Origin: Pseudoalteromonas sp. R3
GTDB taxonomy: Bacteria > Pseudomonadota > Gammaproteobacteria > Enterobacterales > Alteromonadaceae
Assembly: GCF_004014715.1 (NCBI RefSeq)
Contig: NZ_CP034835.1
Location: 1,550,001-1,614,000 of the forward strand
Length of the DNA: 64,000 nt
Direction of reading: 5' to 3'
This document shows positions 53,317 to 63,376 of the stretch, one piece after another; the stretch's first letter is position 1; every line of letters starts with the position of its first letter. Both the position numbers and the translations under genes were made by a program. Under the pieces are notes generated by a model that searched no databases, had not been told where the DNA came from, and saw only the letters and a list, made by a program, of their open reading frames with translations.

Positions 53317-53350
53317 TACGGCAGTTGTAAAGAATCGGAGAGAATTTTTC

Positions 53351-53962
53351 ATGTCTGAGCAGACAAAAGCCCAAGAGCAGGAACAAGAGTTAGTGCAAGA
53401 AGACCTACAGGAAAGTGCTGTAGAGCAAGCAGAACAAGCGCAAGAGAGTGCACAGACTGAGCAAGCTGAGTTGAGCCCAGAAGAAGAGATTGCAGGCCTG
53501 TATGCAGAACTGGAAGCGGCTAAGCAAACAATTGAAGGTCAGAAAGACAGCGTGATCCGTGCAGCGGCAGATGCCGAAAATGTACGTCGTCGCGCAGCAC
53601 AAGATGTTGAGAAAGCACAGAAATTTGCATTAGAAAAGTTTTCTAACGAGCTGCTACCTGTGGTTGACAATCTAGAGCGCGCAATTGAGTTTGCTGATAA
53701 AGAAAACGAAGCAACCAAATCGATCCTTGAAGGTATTGAGATGACACTGAAGTCATTCAACGACGCACTGGCTAAATTCGGTGTTGAGGCTGTGAGCCCA
53801 CAAGGTGAAGCGTTCAACCCAGAGTTACACCAGGCAATGTCAATGCAACCGAGCAACGATGTATCACCAAATACCGTTTTAGCAGTTATGCAAAAAGGGT
53901 ATACCCTGAATGGTCGTTTATTACGCCCCGCAATGGTTATGGTATCAAAAGCTGCTGAATAA
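53351..53962 (+). CDS. grpE: Nucleotide exchange factor GrpE
   Basis: A 203-residue co-chaperone that drives ADP release from DnaK. An acidic, Gln/Glu-rich N-terminal tail (~1-40) precedes the long helix ([31 protein letters not shown] in pieces) and the beta-wing domain ([23 protein letters not shown]). Own sigma-32 promoter; strong terminator after. dnaK and dnaJ are not here. Confidence 0.97.
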   Translation: MSEQTKAQEQEQELVQEDLQESAVEQAEQAQESAQTEQAELSPEEEIAGLYAELEAAKQTIEGQKDSVIRAAADAENVRRRAAQDVEKAQKFALEKFSNELLPVVDNLERAIEFADKENEATKSILEGIEMTLKSFNDALAKFGVEAVSPQGEAFNPELHQAMSMQPSNDVSPNTVLAVMQKGYTLNGRLLRPAMVMVSKAAE

Positions 53963-53982
53963 GTTGTAACTACCTGATTTAT

Positions 53983-54006
53983 AAGCCCGCGATTGCGGGC
54001 TTTTTT
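53983..54006 (+). terminator. Terminator of grpE
   Basis: Stem AAGCCCGC / GCGGGCTT around GATT, then T6. Confidence 0.92.
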
Positions 54007-54074
54007 GATCTGATTTGCATCAGATCGCGTCACCTTTTAAAATAGAAAAGTGAATTCACTCTAGGCATAAGTCC

Positions 54075-54872
54075 ATGAACAAAAAACTACTTGCTATTGC
54101 TGCTATGGCCATCACCCTCGCTGGTTGTAAAACCTCTCCCACCGGACGTACCCAAATAGCCCTATATTCAGAACAACAAATGGATAAGATGGGTGTCGCC
54201 AGCTTCGAGCAAATGAAGCAGGAGCAGACGATAGAAAACGATGCCAAGATCAACGGCTATGTAAAATGCATAGCAGATGCCCTGATTGCGCAACTACCGG
54301 CACAGTATGCACAACAGCAATGGGAAGTCGTGGTATTTAAAGAGCCCAGTGCAAACGCCTTTGCTTTGCCTGGTGGCAAGATTGGAGTGCATACCGGTCT
54401 GCTGAAGGTGGCACAAAACCAGCATCAACTTGCTGCTGTTATGGGACATGAAGTGGGACACGTTATCGCAGAACATGCTAACGAGCGGGTGTCTCAAAAT
54501 AGCTTGTTACAGCTTGGCCTGCAAGCTGGCAATGCGGCACTTGAAATGGGTAATGTGCAGTATCGTAATGCCATTATGCAAGGCTTAGGGCTTGGGGCAC
54601 AGTATGGAATTGCACTACCATTTAGCCGTAGCCATGAAAGTGAAGCGGATGTCATTGGGCTCGACTTAATGGCTAAAGCGGGCTTTAAACCGCAGGGGGC
54701 TGTAGAGTTGTGGCAAAATATGGAAAAAGCAGGGGGAGAACGCCCTATGGAGTTTTTATCGACTCATCCGTCTCCAGAAAACCGCATTGCGTTGCTACAA
54801 AGCAAAATGGCGCAGGCAAATACTTTAGCAGAGGACGCTAACAAACAGGGCCGTAGCCCAGCTTGCCGATAA
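54075..54872 (+). CDS. M48 family metallopeptidase lipoprotein (LoiP/YcaL-like)
   Basis: A 265-residue lipoprotein, lipobox LAGC (Cys 18). The zinc motif HEVGH lies in AVMGHEVGHVIAEHANE, with the third ligand Glu in SRSHESEADVIGLDLM and the STHPSPENRI box further on. Likely a periplasmic-side outer-membrane protease for misfolded proteins, as LoiP in E. coli. Gene follows grpE's terminator and converges with the YgjP-like gene two bases away. Confidence 0.92.
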   Translation: MNKKLLAIAAMAITLAGCKTSPTGRTQIALYSEQQMDKMGVASFEQMKQEQTIENDAKINGYVKCIADALIAQLPAQYAQQQWEVVVFKEPSANAFALPGGKIGVHTGLLKVAQNQHQLAAVMGHEVGHVIAEHANERVSQNSLLQLGLQAGNAALEMGNVQYRNAIMQGLGLGAQYGIALPFSRSHESEADVIGLDLMAKAGFKPQGAVELWQNMEKAGGERPMEFLSTHPSPENRIALLQSKMAQANTLAEDANKQGRSPACR

Positions 54873-54874
54873 AC

Positions 54875-55399
54875 TTAATCTGGCTGGGCTGAATTGTCGT
54901 AGAAGCTGACGCCTAGCTTATTGAGCACAATAAACAGCCTGAGGTCCAATTCCAGCTGATGGTACTCAGGCTCCATATGGCAACAGAGCTGATAAAAGGC
55001 CTTGTTGTGATCCAGCTCTTTAAAGTGCGCTAGCTCATGAACAACCAATGCACGCAAAATGGCTTCAGGCGCATATTTTAGCTGCTGGGACAGCGTAATC
55101 TCATAGCGGGTTTTTACTTTTCCGCCGTGCTGTTTACGTGTTTGGCTATGATGCCCTAATGTCCCCGCCATCAGATCTCGACCTTTTGCATAGCTTACCT
55201 TATGCAGACGAGGCACATTCTTCAGATACTTGTTTTTATAGCTATTGCAGTAATCATAAAGCGCTTGTGTATTTTGTAGCTGATGACCTTGCGGATATTT
55301 ACCTTTGAAATATGCTGCAAGTTTATCCGGTTCCAGTAAGCTTTTAATCTGGGACTGCAACGCAGCAGGGTAGTGCTGAAAATACTGCAAATAGTTCAT
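54875..55399 (-). CDS. YgjP-like M48/DUF45 metal-dependent hydrolase
   Basis: A 174-residue cytoplasmic protein. The zinc motif HELAH lies in LRALVVHELAHFKELDHNKAFYQLC, the WLM/YgjP pattern HELxH-x-x-x-x-x-HxxxF. Substrate unknown. Convergent with the M48 lipoprotein gene, with two bases between stops. Confidence 0.85.
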   Translation of the reverse strand: MNYLQYFQHYPAALQSQIKSLLEPDKLAAYFKGKYPQGHQLQNTQALYDYCNSYKNKYLKNVPRLHKVSYAKGRDLMAGTLGHHSQTRKQHGGKVKTRYEITLSQQLKYAPEAILRALVVHELAHFKELDHNKAFYQLCCHMEPEYHQLELDLRLFIVLNKLGVSFYDNSAQPD

Positions 55400-55470
55400 G
55401 ATGACGGTAGTAATCCTGATACGGAAATTCTAAGCTAGTGTACTGAAGATCATAACAGGAATAACAATAA

Positions 55471-55878
55471 ATGTATCAGGCAAGTTGTTTATGCGGTGCG
55501 GTTAAGCTTGCACTGCAAGGCGCTATTTCTAGCATCATCCATTGCCACTGTTCCTTATGTCGCAAGTCGTCTGGCACCGCTTATGCGACCAATGGATTTA
55601 TCAATCGGAATGAATTAAAAGTGATTGCCGGAGAGGAGCATATACGTCACTACGCGTTTAAACCCGGCAGGTTACGTCACTTCTGTGGAGTTTGTGCATC
55701 TCCTTTATATAGCTCTAACCAAGATAGCCCTGAAAAACTCAGGATTCGACTCGGTATTCTCGACACTGATATAGCGGAGCGGCCAATGTCACATAATTAC
55801 GTGACTTCAAAAGCAAATTGGGAAGAGTTAGACGCCAAGCTTCCTCGCTATGAAGGTAAAGAGCCGGGCAGGGAGTGA
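55471..55878 (+). CDS. GFA family protein (glutathione-dependent formaldehyde-activating fold)
   Basis: A 135-residue zinc protein. The Cys ligands are visible as CLCGAV, CHCSLCRKSSG and CGVC. Known members bind glutathione and zinc (Gfa, CENP-V); most are functionally unassigned. ATG 55471 follows AGGAATAAC. Divergent from the YgjP-like gene. Confidence 0.9.
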   Translation: MYQASCLCGAVKLALQGAISSIIHCHCSLCRKSSGTAYATNGFINRNELKVIAGEEHIRHYAFKPGRLRHFCGVCASPLYSSNQDSPEKLRIRLGILDTDIAERPMSHNYVTSKANWEELDAKLPRYEGKEPGRE

Positions 55879-55931
55879 GAGACAGGGGATATCTTGGCCC
55901 CAGCTCTCTTTAGGTATACAGATTAGAGGTA

Positions 55932-56090
55932 TTAATCTGTCATCGCACAGCAATCAGACGCGCGTGAGTTACCACCGCTTTTCTGAATTTCTGCTCTGCC
56001 GGCGCCAACAGCACGAGTTGCTTTGGCTGGTAATGCACTGTGGTCATCTGAGAGCTGTTTTACAGGTTTTTTATTGAGTTTTAATAACAT
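55932..56090 (-). CDS. Small peptide, possible RiPP-like precursor
   Basis: A 52-residue leftward gene from ATG 56088-56090 with AAGGAA seven bases upstream, so translation is well supported; a longer upstream frame lacks this. The peptide opens with a Lys/Leu/Asn segment (LLKLNKKPVKQLSDD), has an ALPAKATRAVGAG junction like the double-Gly-type end of a leader, then a Ser/Gly-rich part ending SDCCAMTD. The pattern recalls leader peptides of lanthipeptide-like precursors in Pseudoalteromonas and Bacteroidota, but no modifying enzyme lies nearby. The stop overlaps the hairpin CAGATTA/TAATCTG at 55919-55939. Confidence 0.6.
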   Translation of the reverse strand: MLLKLNKKPVKQLSDDHSALPAKATRAVGAGRAEIQKSGGNSRASDCCAMTD

Positions 56091-56157
56091 GGTATTTTCC
56101 TTATTGTTGTTTTGTTCGCTTTCTAACATCCTGCAAAATTTGAAAACTGTCAAGTGG

Positions 56158-57006
56158 TTAAATTAATGTTTGTTGCAGTGGCTGGCGCTCAGCCGGGAAG
56201 GGAGCGAGCACCTGATGAGAAACACCTAAGTCCTGGATGAACTGCCTGGCGAGCAAAGGCGCATCATAGTTGTCGGCAGTATGAAAGAATACATAAGGGG
56301 TACGTCCATCGTTCAACCAGTCACGAATTTTGTTAAGCCAGGGCGCGTAAAATGACCGGTTTGCTGCTAAATCTGAACACCCGACAAAGCGCAACATAGG
56401 TGCCTGAGCGGTGGCAATGACATTGACCGGCACGCGAGGTTTCTTTTGCTGGGCATCAATGATGGCTGGAGTACTCGGCGGCTCACTAAAAAGAGGGCGC
56501 GTATCCATCATGATACGATTCACTTTGGTTTTCATCAGCAGCTGGTTAAAACGCTTCTCAGCGTCGCCTTTGGCAAAGAATTCCCTGTGTCTGACTTCAA
56601 TGCCCAGTGTCAGCTCTTCAGGTAATTGTGAGATAAAATCGGCTATCCGGCCAAGATATTGCGGGCTACAGCTAGCAGGCAGTTGCAGCAGCACCATTCC
56701 CAGTCGTGAAAATAAAGGAGAAAACAGTTCGAGCCATTGCTTGAGCTCTTGCTGACAATGATTTAATGCCAGCTCATGAGAAATCCTTTTGGGTATCTTG
56801 AAGGTAAAGCGAAAAGTATCAGGCACCGCGTTTGACCAGGCTGTGATGGTTTCTGGTTTAGGGCTCGCGTAAAAGCTTGTATTGCCCTCAACACTGTTAA
56901 AAATCTGTGCATACTCGCTCAACATATCAACGGTTTTGCAGTCACTACTGAAAAATCGACCCTTCCAGTGTGCAGAGCCCCATTGAGGACACCCCAAATA
57001 CAGCAT
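56158..57006 (-). CDS. DUF72 family protein (YecE-like)
   Basis: A 282-residue TIM-barrel-like DUF72 protein. Typical blocks: YLGCPQWGSAHWKG, FNSVEGNTSFYASP, FKIPKRISHELAL, LQLPASCSP, and EVRHREFF. Function unknown; an Fe-S or phosphate-related role has been guessed elsewhere. Start ATG 57006; divergent from aspS across 178 bases. Confidence 0.9.
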   Translation of the reverse strand: MLYLGCPQWGSAHWKGRFFSSDCKTVDMLSEYAQIFNSVEGNTSFYASPKPETITAWSNAVPDTFRFTFKIPKRISHELALNHCQQELKQWLELFSPLFSRLGMVLLQLPASCSPQYLGRIADFISQLPEELTLGIEVRHREFFAKGDAEKRFNQLLMKTKVNRIMMDTRPLFSEPPSTPAIIDAQQKKPRVPVNVIATAQAPMLRFVGCSDLAANRSFYAPWLNKIRDWLNDGRTPYVFFHTADNYDAPLLARQFIQDLGVSHQVLAPFPAERQPLQQTLI

Positions 57007-57184
57007 GAAATTTGCTCCCTGATTGACTTGAAGTGCAGTCTAACAAAGTCCAGATCGAGAAAAAATCGTAACAGCGAAAGAATCCCTGCTTTGTGGGATG
57101 ACAAAGCGTGGCAATTTTATATAATTGGCGATTAAATTTATCATTCATTATGCCCTTTAGAGTTAGTAGGCAAATAGGATTATT

Positions 57185-58960
57185 ATGCGCTCAATATACT
57201 GCGGAAAATTAAACAAGGACCATGTAGGTCAGGAAGTGGAGCTATGTGGTTGGATCAACAAACGTCGTGATCTGGGTGGCCTGATCTTCATTGATCTGCG
57301 AGATCGCGAAGGTTTGGTCCAGGTCGTGTTTGATCCTGAAGTAGAAGGCCTGATGGATGTTGCAAACACTTTACGCCAAGAGTTCTGCGTTCAGGTTACA
57401 GGTACTGTTCGTGCGCGTCCAGAGAGCCAAATCAATCAGGATATGGCTACTGGCGAAGTTGAGATCCTGGGCACTGGCCTGACAATCATCAACCGTGCAG
57501 AGCCTTTGCCTTTGGACTTTAACCAGGAAAATTCGGAAGAGCGTCGCCTGACTTATCGCTACCTTGACTTACGTCGTCTGGAAATGAGCGACCGCATTAA
57601 ACTACGCGCTAAAGCATCCAGCTTTGTTCGTCGCTTCTTAGATAGCAATGATTTCCTGGATATCGAAACGCCGGTACTGACGAAAGCAACCCCAGAAGGT
57701 GCGCGTGACTATCTGGTTCCAAGCCGTGTACATAAAGGCAGCTTCTACGCGTTGCCACAGTCTCCTCAGCTGTTTAAACAGTTGCTGATGATGTCTGGTT
57801 TTGACCGTTACTACCAGATTGTTAAGTGTTTCCGTGATGAAGACTTACGTGCTGACCGTCAGCCTGAATTCACCCAAATCGATTTAGAAACCTCATTCAT
57901 GACATCTACACAGGTGCGCGACATCACTGAACGCTTGATCCGTGAAATGTGGCAAGAGTTGCTTGACGTTGATCTGGGCCAGTTCCCTGTCATGAGCTAC
58001 GAAGAAGCTATGCGTCGTTACGGTTCAGACAAGCCGGACTTACGTAACCCGCTTGAGCTGATTGATGTTGCTGATCTGGTTAAGGACGTTGAGTTTAAAG
58101 TACTTGCGGGCCCTGCTAATGACGAGAAAGGCCGAGTGGCGGTGTTGACTGTACCAGGTGGTGCATCACTATCTCGTAAGCAAATTGATGAATACACTAA
58201 GTTTGTTGGCATCTATGGCGCAAAAGGTCTGGCCTGGATGAAGGTCAATGATCTGGACGCTGGCCTTGAAGGTATTCAGTCACCAATTGCTAAGTTCCTG
58301 AACGAAGAAGTGATCAAAGGTATTCTTGCACGCACTAATGCACAGACTGGCGACATCATTTTGTTCGGTGCTGATAAGCGTAACGTGGTAAACGAAGCAA
58401 TGGGTGCATTACGTCTGAAAGTAGGTCTGGACCTTGAACTGACTAATCTTGGCCAGTGGGCACCGCTTTGGGTTGTTGACTTCCCAATGTTTGAGGAAGA
58501 CGACGAGGGGAATCTGCACGCAGTACATCACCCATTCACGGCACCAAAAGGCATTTCAGCAGCAGAGCTTGAAGCCAATCCTGCCGGCGCAATTTCAGAC
58601 GCGTATGACATGGTACTGAACGGCTACGAAGTAGGTGGGGGCTCGGTGCGGATCCACAACAACGATATGCAGCAAGCCGCTTTCCGTATTCTGGGTATTG
58701 ATGAACAAGAGCAGCAAGATAAGTTTGGCTTCCTGCTGGATGCTCTGAAATATGGTACGCCACCACACGCGGGTTTGGCATTTGGCCTTGACCGTCTGGT
58801 GATGTTGCTGTGTGGCACAGACAACATTCGTGATGTGATTGCCTTCCCGAAAACTACACAGGCATCGTGTCTGATGACCAATGCACCGAGCGTTGCCAAT
58901 CCAGATGCATTAAAGGAGCTTGCAGTAACAGTCACTGCGCAGCAAAAAGACGCTGAATAA
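57185..58960 (+). CDS. aspS: Aspartyl-tRNA synthetase
   Basis: A 591-residue class II synthetase, bacterial length with the GAD insertion. N-terminal OB anticodon domain ([23 protein letters not shown]), class II motif 2 [18 protein letters not shown] and motif 3 [13 protein letters not shown] near the end. Attaches aspartate to tRNA-Asp. Own terminator; ruvC follows. Confidence 0.97.
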   Translation: MRSIYCGKLNKDHVGQEVELCGWINKRRDLGGLIFIDLRDREGLVQVVFDPEVEGLMDVANTLRQEFCVQVTGTVRARPESQINQDMATGEVEILGTGLTIINRAEPLPLDFNQENSEERRLTYRYLDLRRLEMSDRIKLRAKASSFVRRFLDSNDFLDIETPVLTKATPEGARDYLVPSRVHKGSFYALPQSPQLFKQLLMMSGFDRYYQIVKCFRDEDLRADRQPEFTQIDLETSFMTSTQVRDITERLIREMWQELLDVDLGQFPVMSYEEAMRRYGSDKPDLRNPLELIDVADLVKDVEFKVLAGPANDEKGRVAVLTVPGGASLSRKQIDEYTKFVGIYGAKGLAWMKVNDLDAGLEGIQSPIAKFLNEEVIKGILARTNAQTGDIILFGADKRNVVNEAMGALRLKVGLDLELTNLGQWAPLWVVDFPMFEEDDEGNLHAVHHPFTAPKGISAAELEANPAGAISDAYDMVLNGYEVGGGSVRIHNNDMQQAAFRILGIDEQEQQDKFGFLLDALKYGTPPHAGLAFGLDRLVMLLCGTDNIRDVIAFPKTTQASCLMTNAPSVANPDALKELAVTVTAQQKDAE

Positions 58961-58980
58961 CGACAGCTAAAGGAATAAGA

Positions 58981-59005
58981 AAGCGGCGATTGCGCCGCTT
59001 TTTTT
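58981..59005 (+). terminator. Terminator of aspS
   Basis: Stem AAGCGGCG / CGCCGCTT around ATTG, then T-rich tract. Confidence 0.92.
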
Positions 59006-59082
59006 ATTCTGCAAACCCTAGGTAACTGGAAATCCATACAGTATTTTGGCATGATAGCGAAAAAACAACGAGAGTATGCGCC

Positions 59083-59604
59083 TTGGCAGTAATTTTAGGC
59101 ATAGATCCAGGCTCAAGGCTGACCGGGTATGGTGTAGTTAAGCGTCAGGGGAGTCAGTTTCAGTATCTGGGCAGTGGTTGTATTCGACTTGGTGATAAGC
59201 CATTTCCACAACGACTGCAGATGATTTATCAGGGTGTTAGCCAGATCATCGAGCAGTTTAACCCGCAGGGGTTTGCGATAGAGCAAGTCTTTATGGCGCA
59301 CAATCCAGATTCAGCTTTAAAACTTGGTCAAGCACGCGGGGCAGCCATCGTCGCTGCCACAATGAAAGAGATTGAGGTGTTTGAATATTCAGCCCGGCAG
59401 GTTAAACAAGCGGTTGTTGGCACCGGCGGGGCGAATAAGTCGCAGGTTCAGGAAATGGTCAAGCGACTGTTAAAACTCCCGGGTACTCCCCAGGCCGATG
59501 CTGCCGATGCGCTGGCCATTGCAATTTGCCATGCACACTCCGAGCAAAACCTGATCAAGCTGGCAGGCAATGCGAAAAAAACCGTACGAGGAAGATTGAG
59601 GTAA
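59083..59604 (+). CDS. ruvC: Holliday junction resolvase RuvC
   Basis: A 173-residue endonuclease. Catalytic acidic residues are in [12 protein letters not shown] (D7), IEQVFM and [14 protein letters not shown]. The start is a TTG giving [11 protein letters not shown]; no in-frame ATG lies close. First of ruvCAB; ruvA begins two bases after its stop. Confidence 0.96.
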   Translation: MAVILGIDPGSRLTGYGVVKRQGSQFQYLGSGCIRLGDKPFPQRLQMIYQGVSQIIEQFNPQGFAIEQVFMAHNPDSALKLGQARGAAIVAATMKEIEVFEYSARQVKQAVVGTGGANKSQVQEMVKRLLKLPGTPQADAADALAIAICHAHSEQNLIKLAGNAKKTVRGRLR

Positions 59605-59606
59605 TT

Positions 59607-60224
59607 ATGATAGGCAGACTCAAAGGTATACTAGTAGAAAAACAGCCACCAGAGATCCTGTTAGATGTCAGTGGCATCGGTTATGAAGTACAAATGCCGA
59701 TGACGTGTTTTTATGAGTTACCTCAGGCGGGTAATGAGGCAACAATCTATACTCATTTTGTGGTGCGAGAAGATGCACAATTATTGTTTGGTTTTAACCA
59801 TAAAACCGAGCGAGCATTATTTCGCGAGTTAATTAAGGCTAATGGCGTTGGTCCCAAGCTAGCACTGGCCATTTTGTCGGGTATGTCGGCAGAGCAGTTT
59901 GTTCACTGTGTCAATCAGGGCGACTCATCTACCTTGGTGAAAATTCCAGGTGTAGGCAAGAAAACCGCTGAGCGTTTGGTGCTTGAGATGAAGGATAAAT
60001 TGAAAAACTTTGGCCATGATCTGCTGACTCCATTCAGCGATGATGCCATTTTGGCACCTCAGGAAGATCCCACCGTGGCGAATACGCCTGAAGATGATGC
60101 GTTGGCTGCGCTGCTTGCGTTAGGCTATAAACCCGCACAAGCACAAAAAGCATTGAAAGCGGTGAGCAAACCAGGCATGGATACCGAAGGGCTGATCAAA
60201 GAAGCCCTGAGATCTATGATGTAA
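59607..60224 (+). CDS. ruvA: Holliday junction helicase subunit RuvA
   Basis: A 205-residue protein from ATG 59607 ([15 protein letters not shown]). OB-fold N-terminus, two helix-hairpin-helix motifs ([15 protein letters not shown] and [16 protein letters not shown]), and a C-terminal three-helix RuvB-binding domain ([19 protein letters not shown]). Binds four-way junctions as tetramers. Confidence 0.97.
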   Translation: MIGRLKGILVEKQPPEILLDVSGIGYEVQMPMTCFYELPQAGNEATIYTHFVVREDAQLLFGFNHKTERALFRELIKANGVGPKLALAILSGMSAEQFVHCVNQGDSSTLVKIPGVGKKTAERLVLEMKDKLKNFGHDLLTPFSDDAILAPQEDPTVANTPEDDALAALLALGYKPAQAQKALKAVSKPGMDTEGLIKEALRSMM

Positions 60225-60244
60225 ATAAGACTGATTAAGTAATT

Positions 60245-61252
60245 ATGATAGAAGCAGACAGACTTATTGAGCCAGAAGTGCAGGGCAGTGAAGAGGCCGT
60301 AGACAGAGCGATACGGCCTAAACTACTGTCGGACTATACCGGTCAGCAGCATGTGAAGCAGCAGATGGAAATCTTCATTGAAGCGGCGCGCAGCCGTGAA
60401 GAAGCACTGGACCATTTGCTGATATTCGGACCGCCGGGGTTAGGTAAAACGACACTGGCAAATATCGTGGCGAATGAGCTGGGTGTAAATATAAAAACCA
60501 CCTCAGGTCCTGTGCTTGAAAAAGCCGGCGACCTGGCCGCAATGCTGACAAATCTGGAGCAGGGAGATGTGTTGTTTATTGATGAAATACATCGCCTGAG
60601 CCCCCAGGTTGAAGAGATCCTCTACCCAGCGATGGAAGATTACCAGCTCGATATTATGATCGGTGAAGGACCGGCAGCGCGTTCAATTAAACTAGACTTG
60701 CCACCTTTTACTCTGGTGGGGGCCACGACCCGCGCAGGCTCTTTGACTTCACCACTGAGAGACCGTTTCGGTATTGTGCAACGTCTGGAGTTTTATTCTG
60801 TGGCTGAGTTGGCATCGATTGTGTCTCGCTCTGCGCATTTTTTGAATCTTGAGATCAGTGACGTCGGGGCGATTGAAGTGGCGAAACGTGCACGAGGTAC
60901 GCCGCGTATTGCCAACCGTTTGCTCAGGCGGGTTCGGGACTTCGCTCAGGTAAAAGGGGATGGTAGCGTAGATGAGATGATCGCCAGTCAGGCATTGGAT
61001 ATGGTTGACGTCGACAAGTGTGGCTTTGATTATATGGATCGTAAGTACTTACTTGCAATTATTGAAAAGTTCACCGGGGGGCCTGTTGGTTTGGATAATC
61101 TGGCGGCTGCAATTGGTGAAGAGCGAGAGACCATAGAAGATGTTATCGAACCTTACCTGATCCAGCAGGGGTTTATCCAACGGACTCCGAGGGGGCGGAT
61201 CGTTTCTGACAGAGCCTATCTGCACTTTGATTTAACTAAACCATCGGCATGA
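60245..61252 (+). CDS. ruvB: Holliday junction helicase subunit RuvB
   Basis: A 335-residue AAA+ motor. Walker [10 protein letters not shown], Walker [10 protein letters not shown], sensor GATTRAGSL, and arginine-finger region, then a C-terminal winged helix ([16 protein letters not shown]). Lies 20 bases after ruvA. Confidence 0.97.
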   Translation: MIEADRLIEPEVQGSEEAVDRAIRPKLLSDYTGQQHVKQQMEIFIEAARSREEALDHLLIFGPPGLGKTTLANIVANELGVNIKTTSGPVLEKAGDLAAMLTNLEQGDVLFIDEIHRLSPQVEEILYPAMEDYQLDIMIGEGPAARSIKLDLPPFTLVGATTRAGSLTSPLRDRFGIVQRLEFYSVAELASIVSRSAHFLNLEISDVGAIEVAKRARGTPRIANRLLRRVRDFAQVKGDGSVDEMIASQALDMVDVDKCGFDYMDRKYLLAIIEKFTGGPVGLDNLAAAIGEERETIEDVIEPYLIQQGFIQRTPRGRIVSDRAYLHFDLTKPSA

Positions 61253-61286
61253 AGATAGCCTTCAGGCATTTATACTGAATCAGATT

Positions 61287-61315
61287 GAAGCGCTACTACA
61301 GCGCTTCTTTGCTTT
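61287..61315 (+). terminator. Terminator-like hairpin after ruvB
   Basis: Stem GAAGCGCT / AGCGCTTC around ACTAC, then TTTGCTTT. Confidence 0.72.
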
Positions 61316-61429
61316 ATACACTATACACTTCTTCTATTCATCCAACGCTCATTCCACTTCCTTTATGTTAGCGCAAGAACTTGTATCTCCTTTTAGGGAG
61401 AGAGAACCAGATATGAGTAAACAGCAGGC

Positions 61430-61608
61430 AAAAAAAAGCCCGCACAGTGTGCGGGCGAAAACAACAAGTTGAAGGAAGTAATCCAGGGAACTGATGAGTC
61501 CGTTGAGGTGTTATCCAAAAGTTTCTCATCATGACTGCAGAATAAATCAGACTTCTGCGGCCTTAGTAACTGTGCATTTGCATTGAGAGATGCTGCTCGC
61601 TCAGTACG
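61430..61608 (-). ncRNA. Candidate small RNA between ruvB and tolQ
   Basis: On the minus strand a TTGATT (61643-61638), 17-base spacer and TATTAT (61620-61615) form a good promoter. About 180 bases on, a strong terminator lies at 61456-61430: GCCCGCAC / GTGCGGGC with a 3-base loop and eight T. Between are further stems: GCAGAA / TTCTGC (61537-61558) and TGATGAG / CTCATCA (61492-61531). No coding frame of note. I do not recognise a known sRNA family. Ends are estimates. Confidence 0.6.
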
Positions 61609-62256
61609 GGGAGTATAATAAGGTGAGTCGGGTATTTAATCAAACTAGAAAAATTACAGTTTTGCTATAAAAAAAACTAATCCGAAGAGTTGGTGTTGAA
61701 TTACATTGTGTGAATCATAACCATAGGGTTGGTTGTAAGTTCATGTAAAATATGGGGTTGTCTTTATTATGCGCAATTTGTGAATATTAGATTATTTGTT
61801 GTTAATTGGTATTACCAATATTGTTTTGAGGGTTTATTCTATCAGAGTGAATAAAACATCGTTTTTATGCAGGTTGAATAAATAAATAAACATAATGAAG
61901 ACTTGACTGCTCCGACCACATTAAATTTCTGTCACAAATACGCTCTAGGCTGTATGTTTCATCGCAATCTAAATGTAGGCACAGAGCGTTTTTAGGGTAT
62001 AAAAGAGCAATTTAGGCTGGATATTAGGTGAAACCAATTCTCTACTCATATCCAGCTGGGCTTGCGGAGCGAGTCAGAACTAGGGGTCAAGTAGCTTAAT
62101 GTGCGAATTATCGGCATTTAAGTGAATTTTACGGCATTGAGATTGTAAGCCCTTATTAGTGTGGTTAAACTACCTGAACCTTTTTGCTGGCTTACAGTCA
62201 ATACGGTGAAGGCTGCCTTGGCCGAGAACACAATTATTTTCTAGGAGTATAACAAC
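61609..62256. other. Long AT-rich region upstream of tolQ
   Basis: About 650 bases without a supported gene. It contains the candidate sRNA promoter and a 9-bp inverted repeat GCTGGATAT (62016-62024) / ATATCCAGC (62048-62056). ybgC, which often precedes tolQ, was not found in any frame. Confidence 0.5.
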
Positions 62257-62961
62257 GTGGAATCGGGACTTAATTTCATAGATCTCATTTTAGAAGCCAG
62301 TATCCTTGTACAACTTGTTATGTTGACTTTGGTCGGCATGTCGGTTGCTTCTTGGGCGATTATCTTTCAGCGCCGCAGCATACTGGCGCAGTCTCTGGCA
62401 GATGCGAAAAAATTTGAACAGAAGTTCTGGTCGGGAATGGATTTAGGCAAGTTATACAATGAAATTACCGCTAGAGCGGGTAGTTCAAGCGGCTTAGAGG
62501 CTTTGTTTGTATCCGGTTTTAAAGAATTTGCACGTCACAAGAAGCAAAACACGGGTTCGGCGAGCATGATCATAGAAGGTACACACCGCTCTATGCGTGT
62601 TGCCTTATCTCGTGAAGTTGAGAAAGTCGAGTCTGGGTTGTCTTTCTTGGCAACGGTTGGCTCTATCAGTCCTTACATTGGTCTGTTTGGTACTGTCTGG
62701 GGGATCATGAATGCATTTATCGCCCTCGGTGAAGTCAAGCAGGCAACACTGCAAATGGTTGCGCCTGGTATCGCTGAAGCCCTGATCGCAACGGCAATGG
62801 GTTTGTTTGCGGCGATTCCGGCAGTTATGGCATACAACCGTTTTGCTAAAAATGTAGAAAAGCTGGAATCAAACTACATCAACTTTATGGAAGAGTTTGC
62901 CAATATCTTGCATCGACAGGCTGCCAGCTTAACTGAGGCTAAGCAAAATGTATCAGCATAA
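62257..62961 (+). CDS. tolQ: Tol-Pal system protein TolQ
   Basis: A 234-residue inner-membrane proton-channel subunit. Three membrane segments near 14-35, 128-150 and 168-190; conserved stretch [28 protein letters not shown]. Works with TolR and TolA in outer-membrane constriction at division. GTG start with TAGGAG ten bases upstream. Overlaps tolR by 14 bases. Confidence 0.96.
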   Translation: MESGLNFIDLILEASILVQLVMLTLVGMSVASWAIIFQRRSILAQSLADAKKFEQKFWSGMDLGKLYNEITARAGSSSGLEALFVSGFKEFARHKKQNTGSASMIIEGTHRSMRVALSREVEKVESGLSFLATVGSISPYIGLFGTVWGIMNAFIALGEVKQATLQMVAPGIAEALIATAMGLFAAIPAVMAYNRFAKNVEKLESNYINFMEEFANILHRQAASLTEAKQNVSA

Positions 62962-63376
62962 GAGACGCCGCCCTGTCGCAGAGATCAATGTAGTGCCATA
63001 CATTGATGTTATGTTGGTGCTGTTAATCATCTTTATGGCAACCGCTCCGTTGATTACCCATGGAGTTAAAGTCGACTTACCACAAATGGAAGAGTCGGAT
63101 TTGGTCGAGACTAAAGACGCGCCGCCGATTATCGCCAGTATTGATGCTGAGGGTCGTTACTACGTATCTGTAGGTACCGATCCGGAAGCGCCAATGGATG
63201 CGGTAGAAGTGGCTGCGGTCATCAAGCTTAAGTTACAGCAAAATCCCGATACCCCTGTAATGATAAAAGGGTCTGGTCGTGTGTCATATCAGGAAGTTCT
63301 GTTATTGATGGACTTTTTGAAAAATGCGGGCGTACCGTCTGTCGGGTTAATGACAAAATCGTTTGAGGACAGTTGA
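62948..63376 (+). CDS. tolR: Tol-Pal system protein TolR
   Basis: A 142-residue ExbD/TolR protein. One membrane helix contains the conserved Asp in [16 protein letters not shown] (about residue 23), needed for proton use. A periplasmic domain follows. Overlaps tolQ upstream, and its stop shares one base with the tolA ATG. Confidence 0.96.
   Translation: MYQHKRRRPVAEINVVPYIDVMLVLLIIFMATAPLITHGVKVDLPQMEESDLVETKDAPPIIASIDAEGRYYVSVGTDPEAPMDAVEVAAVIKLKLQQNPDTPVMIKGSGRVSYQEVLLLMDFLKNAGVPSVGLMTKSFEDS

Noticed and set aside
53293..53350. CIRCE element upstream of grpE
   Set aside because: No TTAGCACTC-type arms; the site is a sigma-32 promoter.
61414..61473. 19-codon frame MSKQQAKK... with an upstream GGGAGAG
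   Set aside because: It runs through a perfect terminator hairpin, and no conservation or family pattern is apparent.
61491..61520. Hammerhead-ribozyme-like core CTGATGAGTCCG on the + strand
   Set aside because: The required GAAA after stem II and the flanking helices I and III are absent. The same bases are better explained as one arm of the TGATGAG/CTCATCA stem in the minus-strand sRNA candidate.
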